A DNA stretch of 64,000 nucleotides, from contig VZRN01000638.1 in the NCBI GenBank assembly GCA_013397935.1, forward strand, positions 236,788 through 300,787, written 5' to 3'. A program made the position numbers and the translations under genes. This document shows positions 33,421 through 43,624 of the stretch, in pieces; position 1 is the stretch's first letter, and each line of letters starts with the position of its first letter. Under the pieces are notes generated by a model. The model had not been told where the DNA came from and made no database searches. It was given only the letters and a program-made list of their open reading frames with translations. This DNA comes from Dasyornis broadbenti (taxonomy: Eukaryota > Chordata > Aves > Passeriformes > Dasyornithidae).

Positions 33421-36400
33421 GTGAGCGGCCGGGGATGCGCGGGAGGCGGGATGCGCTTCGCTGTAGCCCGTGCGCGGTGCCCCCGGTGGGGATTGGGGCA
33501 CGGGAGGAGGGGAAGGTGCGGGGGACTGTCACGTCCGGGCGCAGATACGGTGTTGCCATGGGTGACAGTCTCATGTCCAGCGTGCGTAGGACCCGCCCCG
33601 ATGCCACCGGCGGGCAGCACCGGCCCAGCTTTGTGCGCCTTGTGTGTGGCCTCGGTGCTTTCCGGCGTTGCATCGGCTCCGGGTAGCCTCTTTCATTGCT
33701 CGTACCTTGCGGGCATCCCACCGGTTCCGGGCATCCTGTGCATTGCTGCATCCCACCGGCTCCAAAGCATCCCTGCATTGCTCGGTGCCGGTACCCTGCG
33801 CGGATCGCACTGACACTGGGCATCTCACAATCCCGGTGCTTCCCAAGCATCCCCCCGGCTTCAGACACACTGTTTGTTGCTCGGTGCCGGTATCCTGCGA
33901 ACATCCCACCGGCTCCGGGCATCCCACTGGTTCCAAGCATCCCTTGCATTGCTCGGTGCCGGTATCCTGCGAGCATCCCACCGCCTCTAAGCATCCCACG
34001 GGCTTCAGCCTTNGCAGCACCGGCCCAGCTTTGTGCGCCTTGTGTGTGGCCTCGGTGCTTTCCGGCGTTGCATCGGCTCCGGGTAGCCTCTTTCATTGCT
34101 CGTACCTTGCGGGCATCCCACCGGTTCCGGGCATCCTGTGCATTGCTGCATCCCACCGGCTCCAAAGCATCCCTGCATTGCTCGGTGCCGGTACCCTGCG
34201 CGGATCGCACTGACACTGGGCATCTCACAATCCCGGTGCTTCCCAAGCATCCCCCCGGCTTCAGACACACTGTTTGTTGCTCGGTGCCGGTATCCTGCGA
34301 ACATCCCACCGGCTCCGGGCATCCCACTGGTTCCAAGCATCCCTTGCATTGCTCGGTGCCGGTATCCTGCGAGCATCCCACCGCCTCTAAGCATCCCACG
34401 GGCTTCAGCCTTCCCAGGCATTGCTCGGTACCGGCACCCGCCTGCACCCCACCGGTTCCGAGCATCCCTTGCACTGCTCGATGCCGGTACGCTGCGCGCA
34501 TCCCCGGGGCTGCGGGCATCGCACGGCCCCGGTGCTGTCCGTACATGGCAGCGTCTCCGGGCACAGCACGGCCGCGGAGCCGGGACGGGGCGGGTTCAGG
34601 GGCGGGTTTCGAGCCGGGGGCGNNNNNNNNNNNNNNNNNNNNNNNNNNNNNNNNNNNNNNNNNNNNNNNNNNNNNNNNNNNNNNNNNNNNNNNNNNNNNN
34701 NNNNNNNNNNNNNNNNNNNNNNAGCAGCAGCAATGTGAAGCCGCCGCGGCGCCCCCGGCCCCGCCGCCCGCAGCCCCCCGCCTCCAACCCGCGCCCCCCG
34801 CCCCGCTGTGCCCGCAGGACTCGCTGGGATGTGGCCTCCGCACCTGCTACCAGTACCTCAACCAGACCAGCCGCAGCTTCGCCGCTGTCATCCAGGCTCT
34901 GGACGGAGAGCTGCGGTGAGTAGGGGGACACCAGGGTCCCGGAGAGGGCGTGCGGTGACCCCCTGGCCCTGGGAGGTGGCAGGCGGGGTGCCACCAGAAC
35001 ACTGGGGATCCTCGGGAGGGCATGGGTGCAGCTGCCCCCCTGACACCGGGAATCTCCGGGAGGTGGTTCTCATACTTCCCCTCCCTGGGAGGTGGTGGGT
35101 ACAATGCCACCCCAACACTGCAATCCCTGGGAAATGAGTGGGTACAGTGACCCCCAATATCAGGTGATAGCCCCAATACCAGAGCTGGCAGGAGCTGGCC
35201 CATGCAGTGCCCTCAAACACCATTTTAGTTTAGTGGAGCTGCTCCCTCTCCCATCAGGAGCTGGCTGGACTCAGCTCAGCCCCACCCCGTGCGGTGGGAC
35301 GTGGGTTTTTTCACGTCCCAGCTGGCTGTGCCACATCCCCCCTCTGCACCACATCCCCCCCAAAATGGGTCTCTGGGCTGAGCCTCCTGGCCAGCAGCAG
35401 GCTGTTAAACACAGGGCCTGGCCATGTGCCGTGTGTGACACCCTGGGAATGTGTCCTGGCAGTGCCAAGGCTGGTGCCGGACAAAGGCTGGAGGGAGGAG
35501 GTGAGGGCTGACTGAGGGTCTGGGCCTCGCCTGGGAGGTGCTTTTGGAAGCAGCTGCCTCAAAACTTGCGCAGGGGGTTTGTTGCACACTCATTTTTTTG
35601 CTGTGCAAATTTTGCTGCCCGTTGCAGAAAAGCTTCAGATGGGAATAGTAACAGAGGATGTAAAGCTCAGCTGGCCCAGGGGGCCTGGTGCCATATAATT
35701 ATTCTCCGTATAGTTCCTTACATTCATTTGGTAATTACTGATTTCAGTTAGTGAATCCCCAGTTAATTCCAAGCTGGGTTGATGATCAAATTTGGGTGTC
35801 CTGGAAGTTGTTCTGGACATAACTGATGGCTCTGCCAAGCATTTACAGGCACCACCCGAAACACTGGGTGATCTGTGGGGTTTCTGAGCCCTGATTTGGC
35901 ATTTTGGATGGTGCCCCATAGCTGTGTCCAGTGTTTATGAAACGGTGTTTGCAGCCTGGTTTACAGGAAAGGCAGAGGAATTCAGCGGTTTGGCTGGAAT
36001 TGCGTGGAAAAGTACGAGTGGGGCCAAGAATTAAGGTTTTTATTTTCCATGCTTTTTATATGTAGGAATTAAGAGAAAAAAATAGCAATTAAGAAAACAC
36101 TATGAAACCTGTTAGCAAGGTGTCTGCCCTGTGCTTGCCTCAGACTTCCTGCAGTTTGCCTTGTGTTTTTTGTCCTCTAATCCTTGCTGTGCAGCCTGCT
36201 GGGATCGGGATCACCCTTCAGGGCACAGAAACTCCTGCCTGGCATCCTAAAAATGTCCTTGCCGGATCTTTACAACCCACGGCTGTGCAGGGATGGTGGT
36301 TGGGTTACATCTGGCTCAGTAGTGGTTCAGGAGAGACTCATTTTCAGGGCCGGGGAGCTCTGCTGGAGAATTTAGGGGCAAATAAATAGGGAAATACAAA

Positions 36401-39400
36401 ATAGGAAGGATTTAGAAATAGGCAGAACAGCAGCCTTACGGGAGGAATTAATTTTGCTGGATGAAAAAAGTGCTTGCATTGATGTTAGCCCCATCAGGGA
36501 GTTCAGCTGAACCCCTGTGGTTACAGACATGCACCCCAGAAGGGCTGCTGGAAAGTGGAGGTTTTCTGGAAGAGTGCTTGGAGCGGTGCTTCCCTGGCCA
36601 GACAGGGTATTGGTAGTTGAGGTGAAATGTTTGATTCCTCCTTTCTTTACTTTTTTTGGCCCCTTAAACCATCTGTTTTGCTGGCCAGAGCCTTGTCGAG
36701 CTCGTTGCTCCGTGGTTAGTGCATTTTCTTGGAAGGTGGGAGGCTCAAAACTGCAGTTTCATCCACGGCTGAGCCAACAGCTTCATAACTGCTGGTGGTG
36801 GAAAAGAGTCGTGATCCGAGCTCGTAGCTCCTCTCCTGGTGATGGAGAGGAGAAGAGGGATGCTCCTGCTTTTCTCTGCTGCCTGTTCTGTGGTCCTGGC
36901 TGTCCCTGGGACTCTTCAGGATCCATTGCTGAAGGCTCAGCAGAGTCCTGGTGAGGAGAAAGGAGACCTCCTTATCTGGGAAGGAGGGAGCCGCACCCAG
37001 GACAGGGCTGGAGCTTGAGCTCTGGAAGATCCAGACTTGTTCTTTGGAAGCGGTTGCTTCCATTTATGCACCGTCCAGCCTGACCTTGAATGTTTCCAGG
37101 GATGGGGCATCCCCCACCCCTCTGGAAAGCCTGTACCAGTGCTTCCCCACCCTCACAGTAGAGAATTTCTTCCTTCGATTTGCCAAAATTGCCACGCATC
37201 TAAATTCAGTATATGATGGAAGTTAGGGATACAGGTAAGATCTGGATGCAGAAGTGGGGTTAAATAATTGTTTTAACTGTGCTGGGCTCTGGAATTACTG
37301 CTGGCTCTTCCCTGGGCACGATGCCTCTGTGAGAGGTGCCTCTGGGGTGGCATTTCAGCTTCTGCTGTGCCATTCTTGGTGGCTTCTGGATGAGGGTTGG
37401 AGCCTTGGGCACTTGCATCCTGTTGGATGAACATTTGCAGCCCGGGTGGAATGGAAAAACTCAGTCATGCAGAGGAACAGGAGCACGAGAGAGCTGCTCA
37501 TGTGGTGTGACAGAGGTGTTAAATACCCTTCTAATCAAGGGAAAAAAGCCCAATTTAACAGTATTGGTTCTAAGAGCAACTCAGTTTTCCCTGGATGCTT
37601 AATCACTGCTTCCGTGTTGTCATTCCAGGACTACAGCACTGTCACCTGGGAATTAACATTTAAGCAGAGCAAGCCGCTTTCCATTTGTTAAACTATTAAT
37701 AAATGCCTTGTCCCCTTGACATATATCCCTGTGCTATGGAGATCTAGGGATTATTTTCTGTAAATCCTGGAGTTGCAAACAGCATTTCTTGCCATCAGGA
37801 CTTGTTTGTTGTTTCTTTTTCTTATTTTTTTTTTTTTCCTTCAGCTGCAGAATTGTGGAGGCAGGAATGGCGAAGGCAGGGAATGGGGAAGGAAGCAGGG
37901 ATAGGGAAGGCAGGGGTGGTGGGAGCAGCACCTTCCTGCTGGGGTGCTGGGACACGTGGGCTGCCTCCAGTGTCCTGTGCCTGGAGGCGTAAAATACAGG
38001 GTGGCTTTGGCTCCTTCTGCCAGTCCTAACATTCCTGTTGCACAGTGTGACCCCTTCATTCCCCCCGTCAGGATAAAAGGAGTGCAGAGAAGGGGAACTG
38101 ATGCAAAAATCACACCTGGTTTTTATCTCCTTCCCTATTTTACACCTGCTTTTCCCAGTAAGAACCAAAGGTTCCAAATGTTCTGTGGTTTATTCCAGCT
38201 GTTTGTCCTGCCTCCATAGGCAGTCCCAAGTAAGGAACACTGGTTTTTCTCCCCTCCCAGACACGCAGTCTGTATATTCTACCTGGTTCTCCGTGCCCTG
38301 GACACTGTAGAGGATGACATGAGCATCCCCTTGGATGTCAAGGTCCCGATGCTGCACGAGTTCCACTCCCATCTCTACGAGCCAGACTGGAAGTACACGG
38401 AGAGCAAAGAGAAGGACCGGCAGGTGCTGGAAGACTTCCCAACAGTAAGGCAGCCTCCTCCTCGCTCCCTGCGGCACCTTTGGGGGGCTGGTTGTCTCCA
38501 CGTGGTGCCTGCAGAGCTTGGTCAGCCCCACAGCTCTTCCCAAGGGCTCCATCACCTGCCCGTGGGGCTGGATGCAAAGCTGGGGTGAGAAACCCAAACA
38601 CTGTGCAACTCTGTGAGCCAGAGGGGATGTGGCTGTGGGAAAGTGCCAGCTCTGATCTGGCTTTTTGCCGCCTCTGCTGGAACAGCAGGTGACCATTGTC
38701 TTGTGGAGAGAGATTTGGGGTTGTTACCCAACACTGAGCAATACCTGTGTCTGTAGTGCAAGGTGTCCCTGCCCGTGGCAGAGGGTGGAATGAGATGGTC
38801 TTTAAGGTCCCTTCCAGTCCAAACCATTCTATAATTCTGTGATAGAAGACAAAAAGCACCCTCACTGTTATAAGTAACAATATTGCATTGATTTTTTTTT
38901 AAATTGAGTGTATTTTTTAGGTTTTTTTTTTTCCTATGCTCTGTTTAAGAAAAAATATAATAGTTCTAGTGAGGAGCATCTCATTTTCCAAGGAAGTTCT
39001 GTTTTGTTAAAGTTTTTACCATTTTTAGTTTATCCTACCCTTTTCAGGCTTTCCCTAGCAGTGGGAATGGGGTAATTGTTTGGAGAATTGTTTGAATTGT
39101 TGTGAGTTTTGATGCTCAGCCTTGGGATGACAGTGACTGTGCCCTCTCAGGAGGGTGATGTGTTGTAGGGGATGTCTGTGTTGGGATTCTGGATGTGTAG
39201 GGACAGAGATGGTAGGTATGACAGTGCCTTGGCTTTAGAAAAGCTTTTGAGGTGTTTGTACACTTCGTTGTTCTCTCTTGGTGTGCATGTTATCTATTTG
39301 AGGCAATCCATGGTCAGGTATGATTTTAGTAATTGTAGAATTGTACAATCGTGGAATCGTTGGGTTGGAAGGGACCTTGAAGCTCATCCCATTCCACCCC

Positions 39401-42400
39401 CTGCCATGGGCAGGGACACCTTCCACTATCCCAGGCTGCTCCAAGCCCTGTCCAACCTGACCTTGAATTTTCTGGGGGCATTCACAGCTTCTCTGGACAT
39501 TCTCTGCCAGTGCCTCACTGCCCTCAGATTAAAAAACTTCTAATAATATTTGCTAGGGGTGCATTTGCAGGTGGAGCTTCTCTGTAGGGGACTGAAGCCT
39601 CAGGGACAGAAGCAGAGTGGATACTTTTATTTTACAGACAAACCTTTATTGCACACAAACCCTGGGCTGGCTGCAGTCACCCAATGAAGGAGAACAAAGC
39701 TTAGCAGAATAGAATGTGATGCTCCACAGTTCTGGGAATGGGAGGATGCATTTTGTAATTTTTTTTTTCAGTCCAGGAACGATTGAGGCACTGTGGGTGT
39801 CGCTTCCCATGGCGGGGGGGTTGGAACTAGAACTTCAAGGTCCTTTCCAGCCCAAACCGTTCTGTGATTCCATGATCACTTTACTGGACACGCAGAAGAA
39901 GGATTTCACACTTGCCTCGTGCTTGATGCCTTTCCAGTTGTGCAAAATGTGCCCTGTGAAGCCAGAGCTGGAGGGGACTCGGGAGAGCAGAGCACCAGAA
40001 AACTCCCGTGGGTCTTTTCCCGTGGCTGGTGTGTTGGAATGCTCTCAAATTACAGAGGAAAACAACCCTGAGTACCAAGTGCAGTCAGTTTAGTCCTGCA
40101 GCTCCCAGATGATACCAGTCCAAGGCCACAGAGCCTTCCCAGAGAATTTACTGTGTCTGATCTCCTGCCAGAGACCATCCCGTTTAGACTGGGAACAGAC
40201 AGAGCCTGTGCTCCAAGGACCTTGAAACAGCTCAGGTTGGGGGAGTTGTCCCAGATCTCCAGCCAGGGCAGGATTAGAGCCTGGTAAACAGTATTCTTCT
40301 GATTTCTTAATCAATGTTGAGCTCTGCTTTTTTTTTTTTTTTTTTTTTTTTTTCCCCCCCCTGAACTTTCTCTTTCTGTTTTTACTGTGCTGCAGATCTC
40401 CATGGAGTTCAGGAACCTATCCAAGGTCTACCAGGATGTGATTTCGGATATTTGCCACAAGATGGGTGTCGGGATGGCAGAGTTCTTGGAGAAAAAGGTG
40501 GATTCTCAGCATGAGTGGGATAAGGTGAGTGAGCATGAGCAGGATGATGGAGTCATTAAGGTTGGAAAAGCCCTCTAAGATCAGGTCCAGCTCTTAACCC
40601 AGCACTGCTAGGGCCACCACAGAACCATGTCCCCAAGTGCCACATCCACATGTGTTCTGAACACTTCCAGGTGGGGTCCGCCTGGTCTCTGAAGGGAGGA
40701 GGCAGAGCATCCCTGTTGGGAAAAGCTGTTTGTTTTTATGGGGAAAGCTGAGGCATCCCAGGGAGGGCCAGGAAAACTTGTGTAAAATGACCTGTCAATT
40801 GCTTTTTTTAAAACTCGCTGTGGCAAACAGGCAGCTCTTTGTAACTGCTCCTTTTATGTTGTTTTTCCACCCCCCCCCATCCTTTCCCATCTTGGCACCT
40901 CCTTGGCAGTATTGTCACTACGTTGCTGGCCTGGTGGGGATCGGCCTTTCCCGTCTCTTCTCTGCATCCGAGCTGGAAGATTCCATCGTGGGGCAGGACA
41001 CAGACCTGGCAAACTCCATGGGCCTCTTCCTACAGAAAACCAACATCATCCGTGACTATCTGGAGGACCAGGTGGAGGGAAGAGAGTTCTGGCCCAAAGA
41101 GGTGAGGAAAAACCTCATAAAATCGCTGCTGTTGGCTGTACATCTTTGTGATAATAACAGTTCTGATGACAGCTGGCTGACACCTGCCTGCAGCTCGCTG
41201 GGTACTGATGTGGGGACAAGGTGGTGTCACCCCACACTGCCAGGAACTACTTAGGCAGCTTTTTCTCCTCTCTGCTAGGTTTTCTCTAGGAATGAGGGAG
41301 GATAAGACTGGGTGAGACCCCAGGAGGGTACCGGGTCTGCTCCCAAAAGCAGGACCAGCTCTGCCTGTGCCTCACACAATATCCAAGAATTTTTCTCCCC
41401 TTTCCCCACACGGCTCAGCTGTCTCACAGGGCACTTCTTGATGTGTGAATCATCTTTTCATTGCCCTGCCTAGAGAAGATGTGGAGATGAGTTGCACCCT
41501 CCTCCTTTACAATCTCTTTGTGTACACCAAGGCCACTGCCAGGTCTGCCCTTCCTGTTTTTCTTTATCCCAGCAGTGCTCCAAGGCTGTTCTGTGGGGGT
41601 TTTTAATGGTTCTTGTTGCTCTCCCAGACGTGGTGTCTCTCTGATGACATCGATGCACCCTCCAACTCATGAGCCCTTGTCTCGGTGTTCAGGTTTGGAG
41701 CAGATACGCCAAGAAGCTCTCAGACCTTGCCAAGCCAGAGAACATCGACGTGGCCGTGCAGTGCCTCAATGAGCTCATCACCAACGCCCTCCACCACGTG
41801 CCCGACGTCCTCACCTACCTGTCCCGCCTCAAAAACCAAAGTGTCTTCAACTTCTGCGCTATCCCCCAGGTGAGCTGAGCTTCCAAGTGGTTCTTCATCA
41901 TCTGCAGCCTCATTGAGAAGTTGGAAGTGAAGGGGGTTCTGTGTCATGTTGTTTTTTCCCTCTTTCCCGGTTCCTGCTGTTTCTGCTGTCGGTGAGGTTG
42001 TGGCTCCGTTCCGTGGATGTCACTATGGACAAGGTGATTCCTTGTCGAGTTCCTCGCAGGGCAGTAAAGGCTCTTCCTGTCTCTCCTCAGGTGATGGCCA
42101 TTGCCACGCTGGCTGCCTGCTACAACAACAAGCAGGTGTTCCGGGGCGTGGTGAAGATCCGCAAGGGACAGGCCGTCACCCTCATGATGGACGCCACAAA
42201 CATACAAGCTGTCAAAGCCATCATGTACCAGTATGTGGAAGAGGTGGGTTCAGCACTTTGCTTTGAGTCATTCCTGGCTGTTCCTGTCCCTGTTCTTGGC
42301 GTGGAATTGGGAATACGTGGGAATCTGTTCAGACTGTCCTTACACCTCTCAGTTCAGTGGTGGCAGGGAGTGGTGACCCTGATGTGGTTTTGGCCGGGAA

Positions 42401-43624
42401 CTGTGCTTGGAATCAAACTGTGCTTGATGGGTTCCCTTGAACGTGCCCTTGGTCTGTGCCTGTGTTGAGAAGACTGAGGCCAGTGGTGTCCTGGCTTGGA
42501 GCAGCAATAGAGTGTCCAGCAGGACCCGGGCAGTGCCTGTCCCCTTGACCCAATCCTGGGCTCAGTTCTGGGCCACTCACAACAGGAGAGACCTTGAGGG
42601 GCTGGAGCGTGTCTAGGGAAGGGAACGGAGCTGGGGAAGGAGCTGGAGCACCAGGAGCAGCTGGAGGAGGCTTAGGGGGCTCAGCCTGGAGAAAAGGAGG
42701 CTCAGCGGGGACCTTATGATCCCCGACTTCAGGGTCCTTTGGAGGTTAAAAGTTCACGTGGAGAATCAGCTGGTGGGTGGTTTCGTGGCAAAAAACACAC
42801 CCCACTCCCCAAAACCCAATTCCAGTGAGGGCTGTTAAATAAAAAGGCTTCACTTCTGCAGCTGGGAGACCCCAAACCATGGGCTCTTAGAGCTGCCCTT
42901 GAGAGCTGGCTGATCCTATGGCAAGGGACAGGGACACTGCAGCACCTCAGCCCAAAGAGGGTCTCTGTGCCCACGTTGCTCAGACTCCTGCAGGCGAGTA
43001 CCTCAAAGGCCATGAGAAGAAAACCCCAAACACCACAGAATTAGGTGATGATGTGGCTGTTTCCAGGTGGGAATGTTCCCACTGGTCTGAGGTGGGCGAT
43101 ACAGTGAGTGAGGACTGTGGGGTGTGAACCACTGGTCCCAGTAACGCCCACTGGGTGCTGAAGGATCGTGTCCAAGGTCATGTGGTCCATGTCCCATCAT
43201 GGGCTGCCCTCAAGAGGCAGCTTGGCTTAGTGCACTGCCCAAGGGCCATGGGCTCTGGACCCATCCAGGTGTTCCTTGCTCCATGGCAATCCACCACCAA
43301 GGTCACTCTTGAGGGCACAAGTGGCTGTTAAAACTTCAGCCTGGTCCCATTTGCCTCCTAAACTTCGTGTGGGAACTAAACTCCTCCTCCCTCCTCCTTT
43401 AGATCTACCAGAAGATCCCGAGCACGGACCCCTCGTCCAACAAGACGCAGCAGGTCATCGCCTCCATCCGCGCCATGAGCTTGCCCGGCAGCCCCATGGC
43501 CTCCCGCCACCACTACTCGCCCATCTACCTGTCCTGTGCCATGCTCCTGGCGGCCCTGAGCTGGCAGTACCTCAGCACCCTCTCAAAGGCCACCGAGGAG
43601 TTTGTCCAGGCTGGGGAGAACTGA
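33319..43624 (+). CDS. FDFT1: FDFT1, squalene synthase
   Basis: Squalene synthase is an ER-membrane enzyme that condenses two farnesyl diphosphates, via presqualene diphosphate, and reduces the product with NADPH to squalene, committing isoprenoids to sterols. Exons 33319-33420, 34818-34915, 38261-38444, 40396-40524, 40910-41101, 41693-41869, 42091-42243 and 43403-43624 join to 418 codons plus stop (human 417). Both Mg-diphosphate motifs are intact: DTVED at 81-85 and DYLED at 220-224. The region around YLNQTSRSFAAVIQALDGE and the VFNFCAIPQVMAIATLA block are conserved. A C-terminal hydrophobic anchor spans about 384-405 (SPIYLSCAMLLAALSWQYL). The start matches the family's ME(x)nLGHPE opening. 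CTSB converges on it from the right. Intron 1 contains an assembly gap, but the exons are unaffected. Confidence 0.98.
33614..34412. repeat. Exact 399-bp duplication flanking a single N
   Basis: Bases 33614-34012 are repeated without visible change at 34014-34412, separated only by the N at 34013. Perfect identity plus the N junction points to an unmerged assembly overlap rather than a genomic duplication. Confidence 0.9.
33690..34520. repeat. GC-rich minisatellite in FDFT1 intron 1
   Basis: Irregular units of about 60 bp built from GCATTGCTCGGTGCCGGTA, CCTGCGaGCATCCCACCGG and CTCCaAGCATCCC recur across the intron. Part of the span is counted twice because of the duplicated assembly segment. 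Confidence 0.8.
34013..34013. other. Single ambiguous base (N)
   Basis: This is the junction of the duplicated segments described for 33614-34412. Confidence 1.
34623..34722. other. Assembly gap, 100 N
   Basis: Exactly 100 N, the conventional placeholder for a gap of unknown length, lies between GC-rich minisatellite and CCG/CCC-rich sequence just before FDFT1 exon 2. Confidence 1.
34818..34915 (+). CDS. FDFT1: FDFT1 coding exon 2
   Basis: The exon is 98 nt, DSLGCGLRTCYQYLNQTSRS to LDGEL, ending two bases into an Arg codon. Confidence 0.96.
34921..35190. repeat. Degenerate minisatellite (GGGAGGTGG...GGGTACAaTG units)
   Basis: Four to five imperfect units of about 55-65 bp share CTGGGAGGTGG, GTGGGTaCAaTGcC and ACACTGggAATC. 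Confidence 0.6.
37055..37185 (-). mobile_element. CR1 LINE remnant, inverted
   Basis: CGTCCAGCCTGACCTTGAAT, GGATGGGGCATCCCCCACC and CCCACCCTCACAGTAGAGAA form a reversed CR1 interior without its tail. Confidence 0.8.
38261..38444 (+). CDS. FDFT1: FDFT1 coding exon 3 (first Asp-rich motif)
   Basis: The exon is 184 nt. It completes an Arg codon and encodes HAVCIFYLVLRALDTVEDD, including the DTVED substrate-Mg motif, and ends at EDFPT. Confidence 0.97.
38757..38844 (+). mobile_element. CR1 LINE 3' end
   Basis: CAAGGTGTCCCTGCCCGTGG leads to CCAAACCATTCTATAATTCT and GTG. Confidence 0.85.
39335..39550 (-). mobile_element. CR1 LINE fragment, inverted
   Basis: A reversed tail (GTGGAATCGTTGGGTTGGAA) is followed by CCTGCCATGGGCAGGGACAC, CACTATCCCAGGCTGCTCC and the interior. 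Confidence 0.9.
39795..39880 (+). mobile_element. CR1 LINE 3' end
   Basis: TTCCCATGGCGGGGG precedes CCAGCCCAAACCGTTCTGTG and ATTCCATG. Confidence 0.78.
40328..40361. repeat. T26C8 homopolymer tract
   Basis: Twenty-six T followed by eight C end 34 bp before FDFT1 exon 4 and extend its polypyrimidine tract. Its length is likely variable and prone to sequencing error. Confidence 0.9.
40396..40524 (+). CDS. FDFT1: FDFT1 coding exon 4
   Basis: The exon has 43 codons, phase 0, ISMEFRNLSKVYQDVISDIC to QHEWDK. Confidence 0.97.
40525..40909 (+). other. FDFT1 intron 4
   Basis: This short intron has an inverted CR1 remnant at 40545-40690 and a C-rich polypyrimidine tract before TTGGCAG. Confidence 0.9.
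40545..40690 (-). mobile_element. CR1 LINE remnant, inverted
   Basis: TTAAGGTTGGAAAAGCCCTC, AGCACTGCTAGGGCCACCAC and CAAGTGCCACATCCACATG match the inverted copy at 63058-63690. Confidence 0.82.
40910..41101 (+). CDS. FDFT1: FDFT1 coding exon 5 (second Asp-rich motif)
   Basis: The exon has 64 codons, phase 0, YCHYVAGLVGIGLSRLFSAS through NIIRDYLEDQ to FWPKE. DYLED is the second diphosphate-binding motif. Confidence 0.97.
41102..41692 (+). other. FDFT1 intron 5
   Basis: A 591-bp intron, GTGAGG to GTTCAG, with nothing recognised. Confidence 0.9.
41693..41869 (+). CDS. FDFT1: FDFT1 coding exon 6
   Basis: The exon has 59 codons, phase 0, VWSRYAKKLSDLAKPENIDV to VFNFCAIPQ. Confidence 0.97.
42091..42243 (+). 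CDS. FDFT1: FDFT1 coding exon 7
   Basis: The exon has 51 codons, phase 0, VMAIATLAACYNNKQVFRGV through KIRKGQAVTLMMDATN to YVEE. Confidence 0.97.
42244..43402 (+). other. FDFT1 intron 7
   Basis: The intron carries a plus-strand CR1 interior at 42495-42722. The rest is unrecognised. Confidence 0.9.
42495..42722 (+). mobile_element. CR1 LINE interior fragment lacking its 3' end
   Basis: It contains CTGGGCTCAGTTCTGGGCCA, GGAGCACCAGGAGCAGCTGG and AGAAAAGGAGGCTCAGCGGG and then stops. The reverse complement matches the 63400-63600 part of the element at the right end. Confidence 0.8.
43403..43624 (+). CDS. FDFT1: FDFT1 terminal coding exon
   Basis: It encodes IYQKIPSTDPSSNKTQQVIA, then the hydrophobic membrane anchor, and ends EEFVQAGEN with TGA at 43622-43624. 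Confidence 0.97.
   Translation: MYQKIPSTDPSSNKTQQVIASIRAMSLPGSPMASRHHYSPIYLSCAMLLAALSWQYLSTLSKATEEFVQAGEN

Larger units (their letters stand above)
33421..34817 (+). other. FDFT1 intron 1, GC-rich, with minisatellite and sequence gaps
   Basis: It holds a GC-rich minisatellite, an exact 399-bp duplication around an N at 34013, and a 100-N gap (34623-34722). True length is unknown. Long open frames running through the Ns are artefacts. Confidence 0.9.
34916..38260 (+). other. FDFT1 intron 2
   Basis: This 3.3-kb intron contains a degenerate G-rich tandem repeat at its start (34921-35190) and one inverted CR1 remnant (37055-37185). The remainder shows no recognised feature. Confidence 0.9.
38445..40395 (+). 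other. FDFT1 intron 3
   Basis: It holds three CR1 pieces (38757-38844, 39335-39550, 39795-39880) and, just before the acceptor, a T26C8 run. Confidence 0.9.

Noticed and set aside
33690..34520. Repeat array resembling a CRISPR at first glance
   Set aside because: Units are irregular, adjacent and without unique spacers of constant size; this is a vertebrate intronic minisatellite.
33401..34843. Minus-strand open frame of about 480 codons
   Set aside because: It runs through the 100-N gap, the single N and the duplicated GC-rich minisatellite; the translation is repetitive and overlaps FDFT1 exon 2 antisense.
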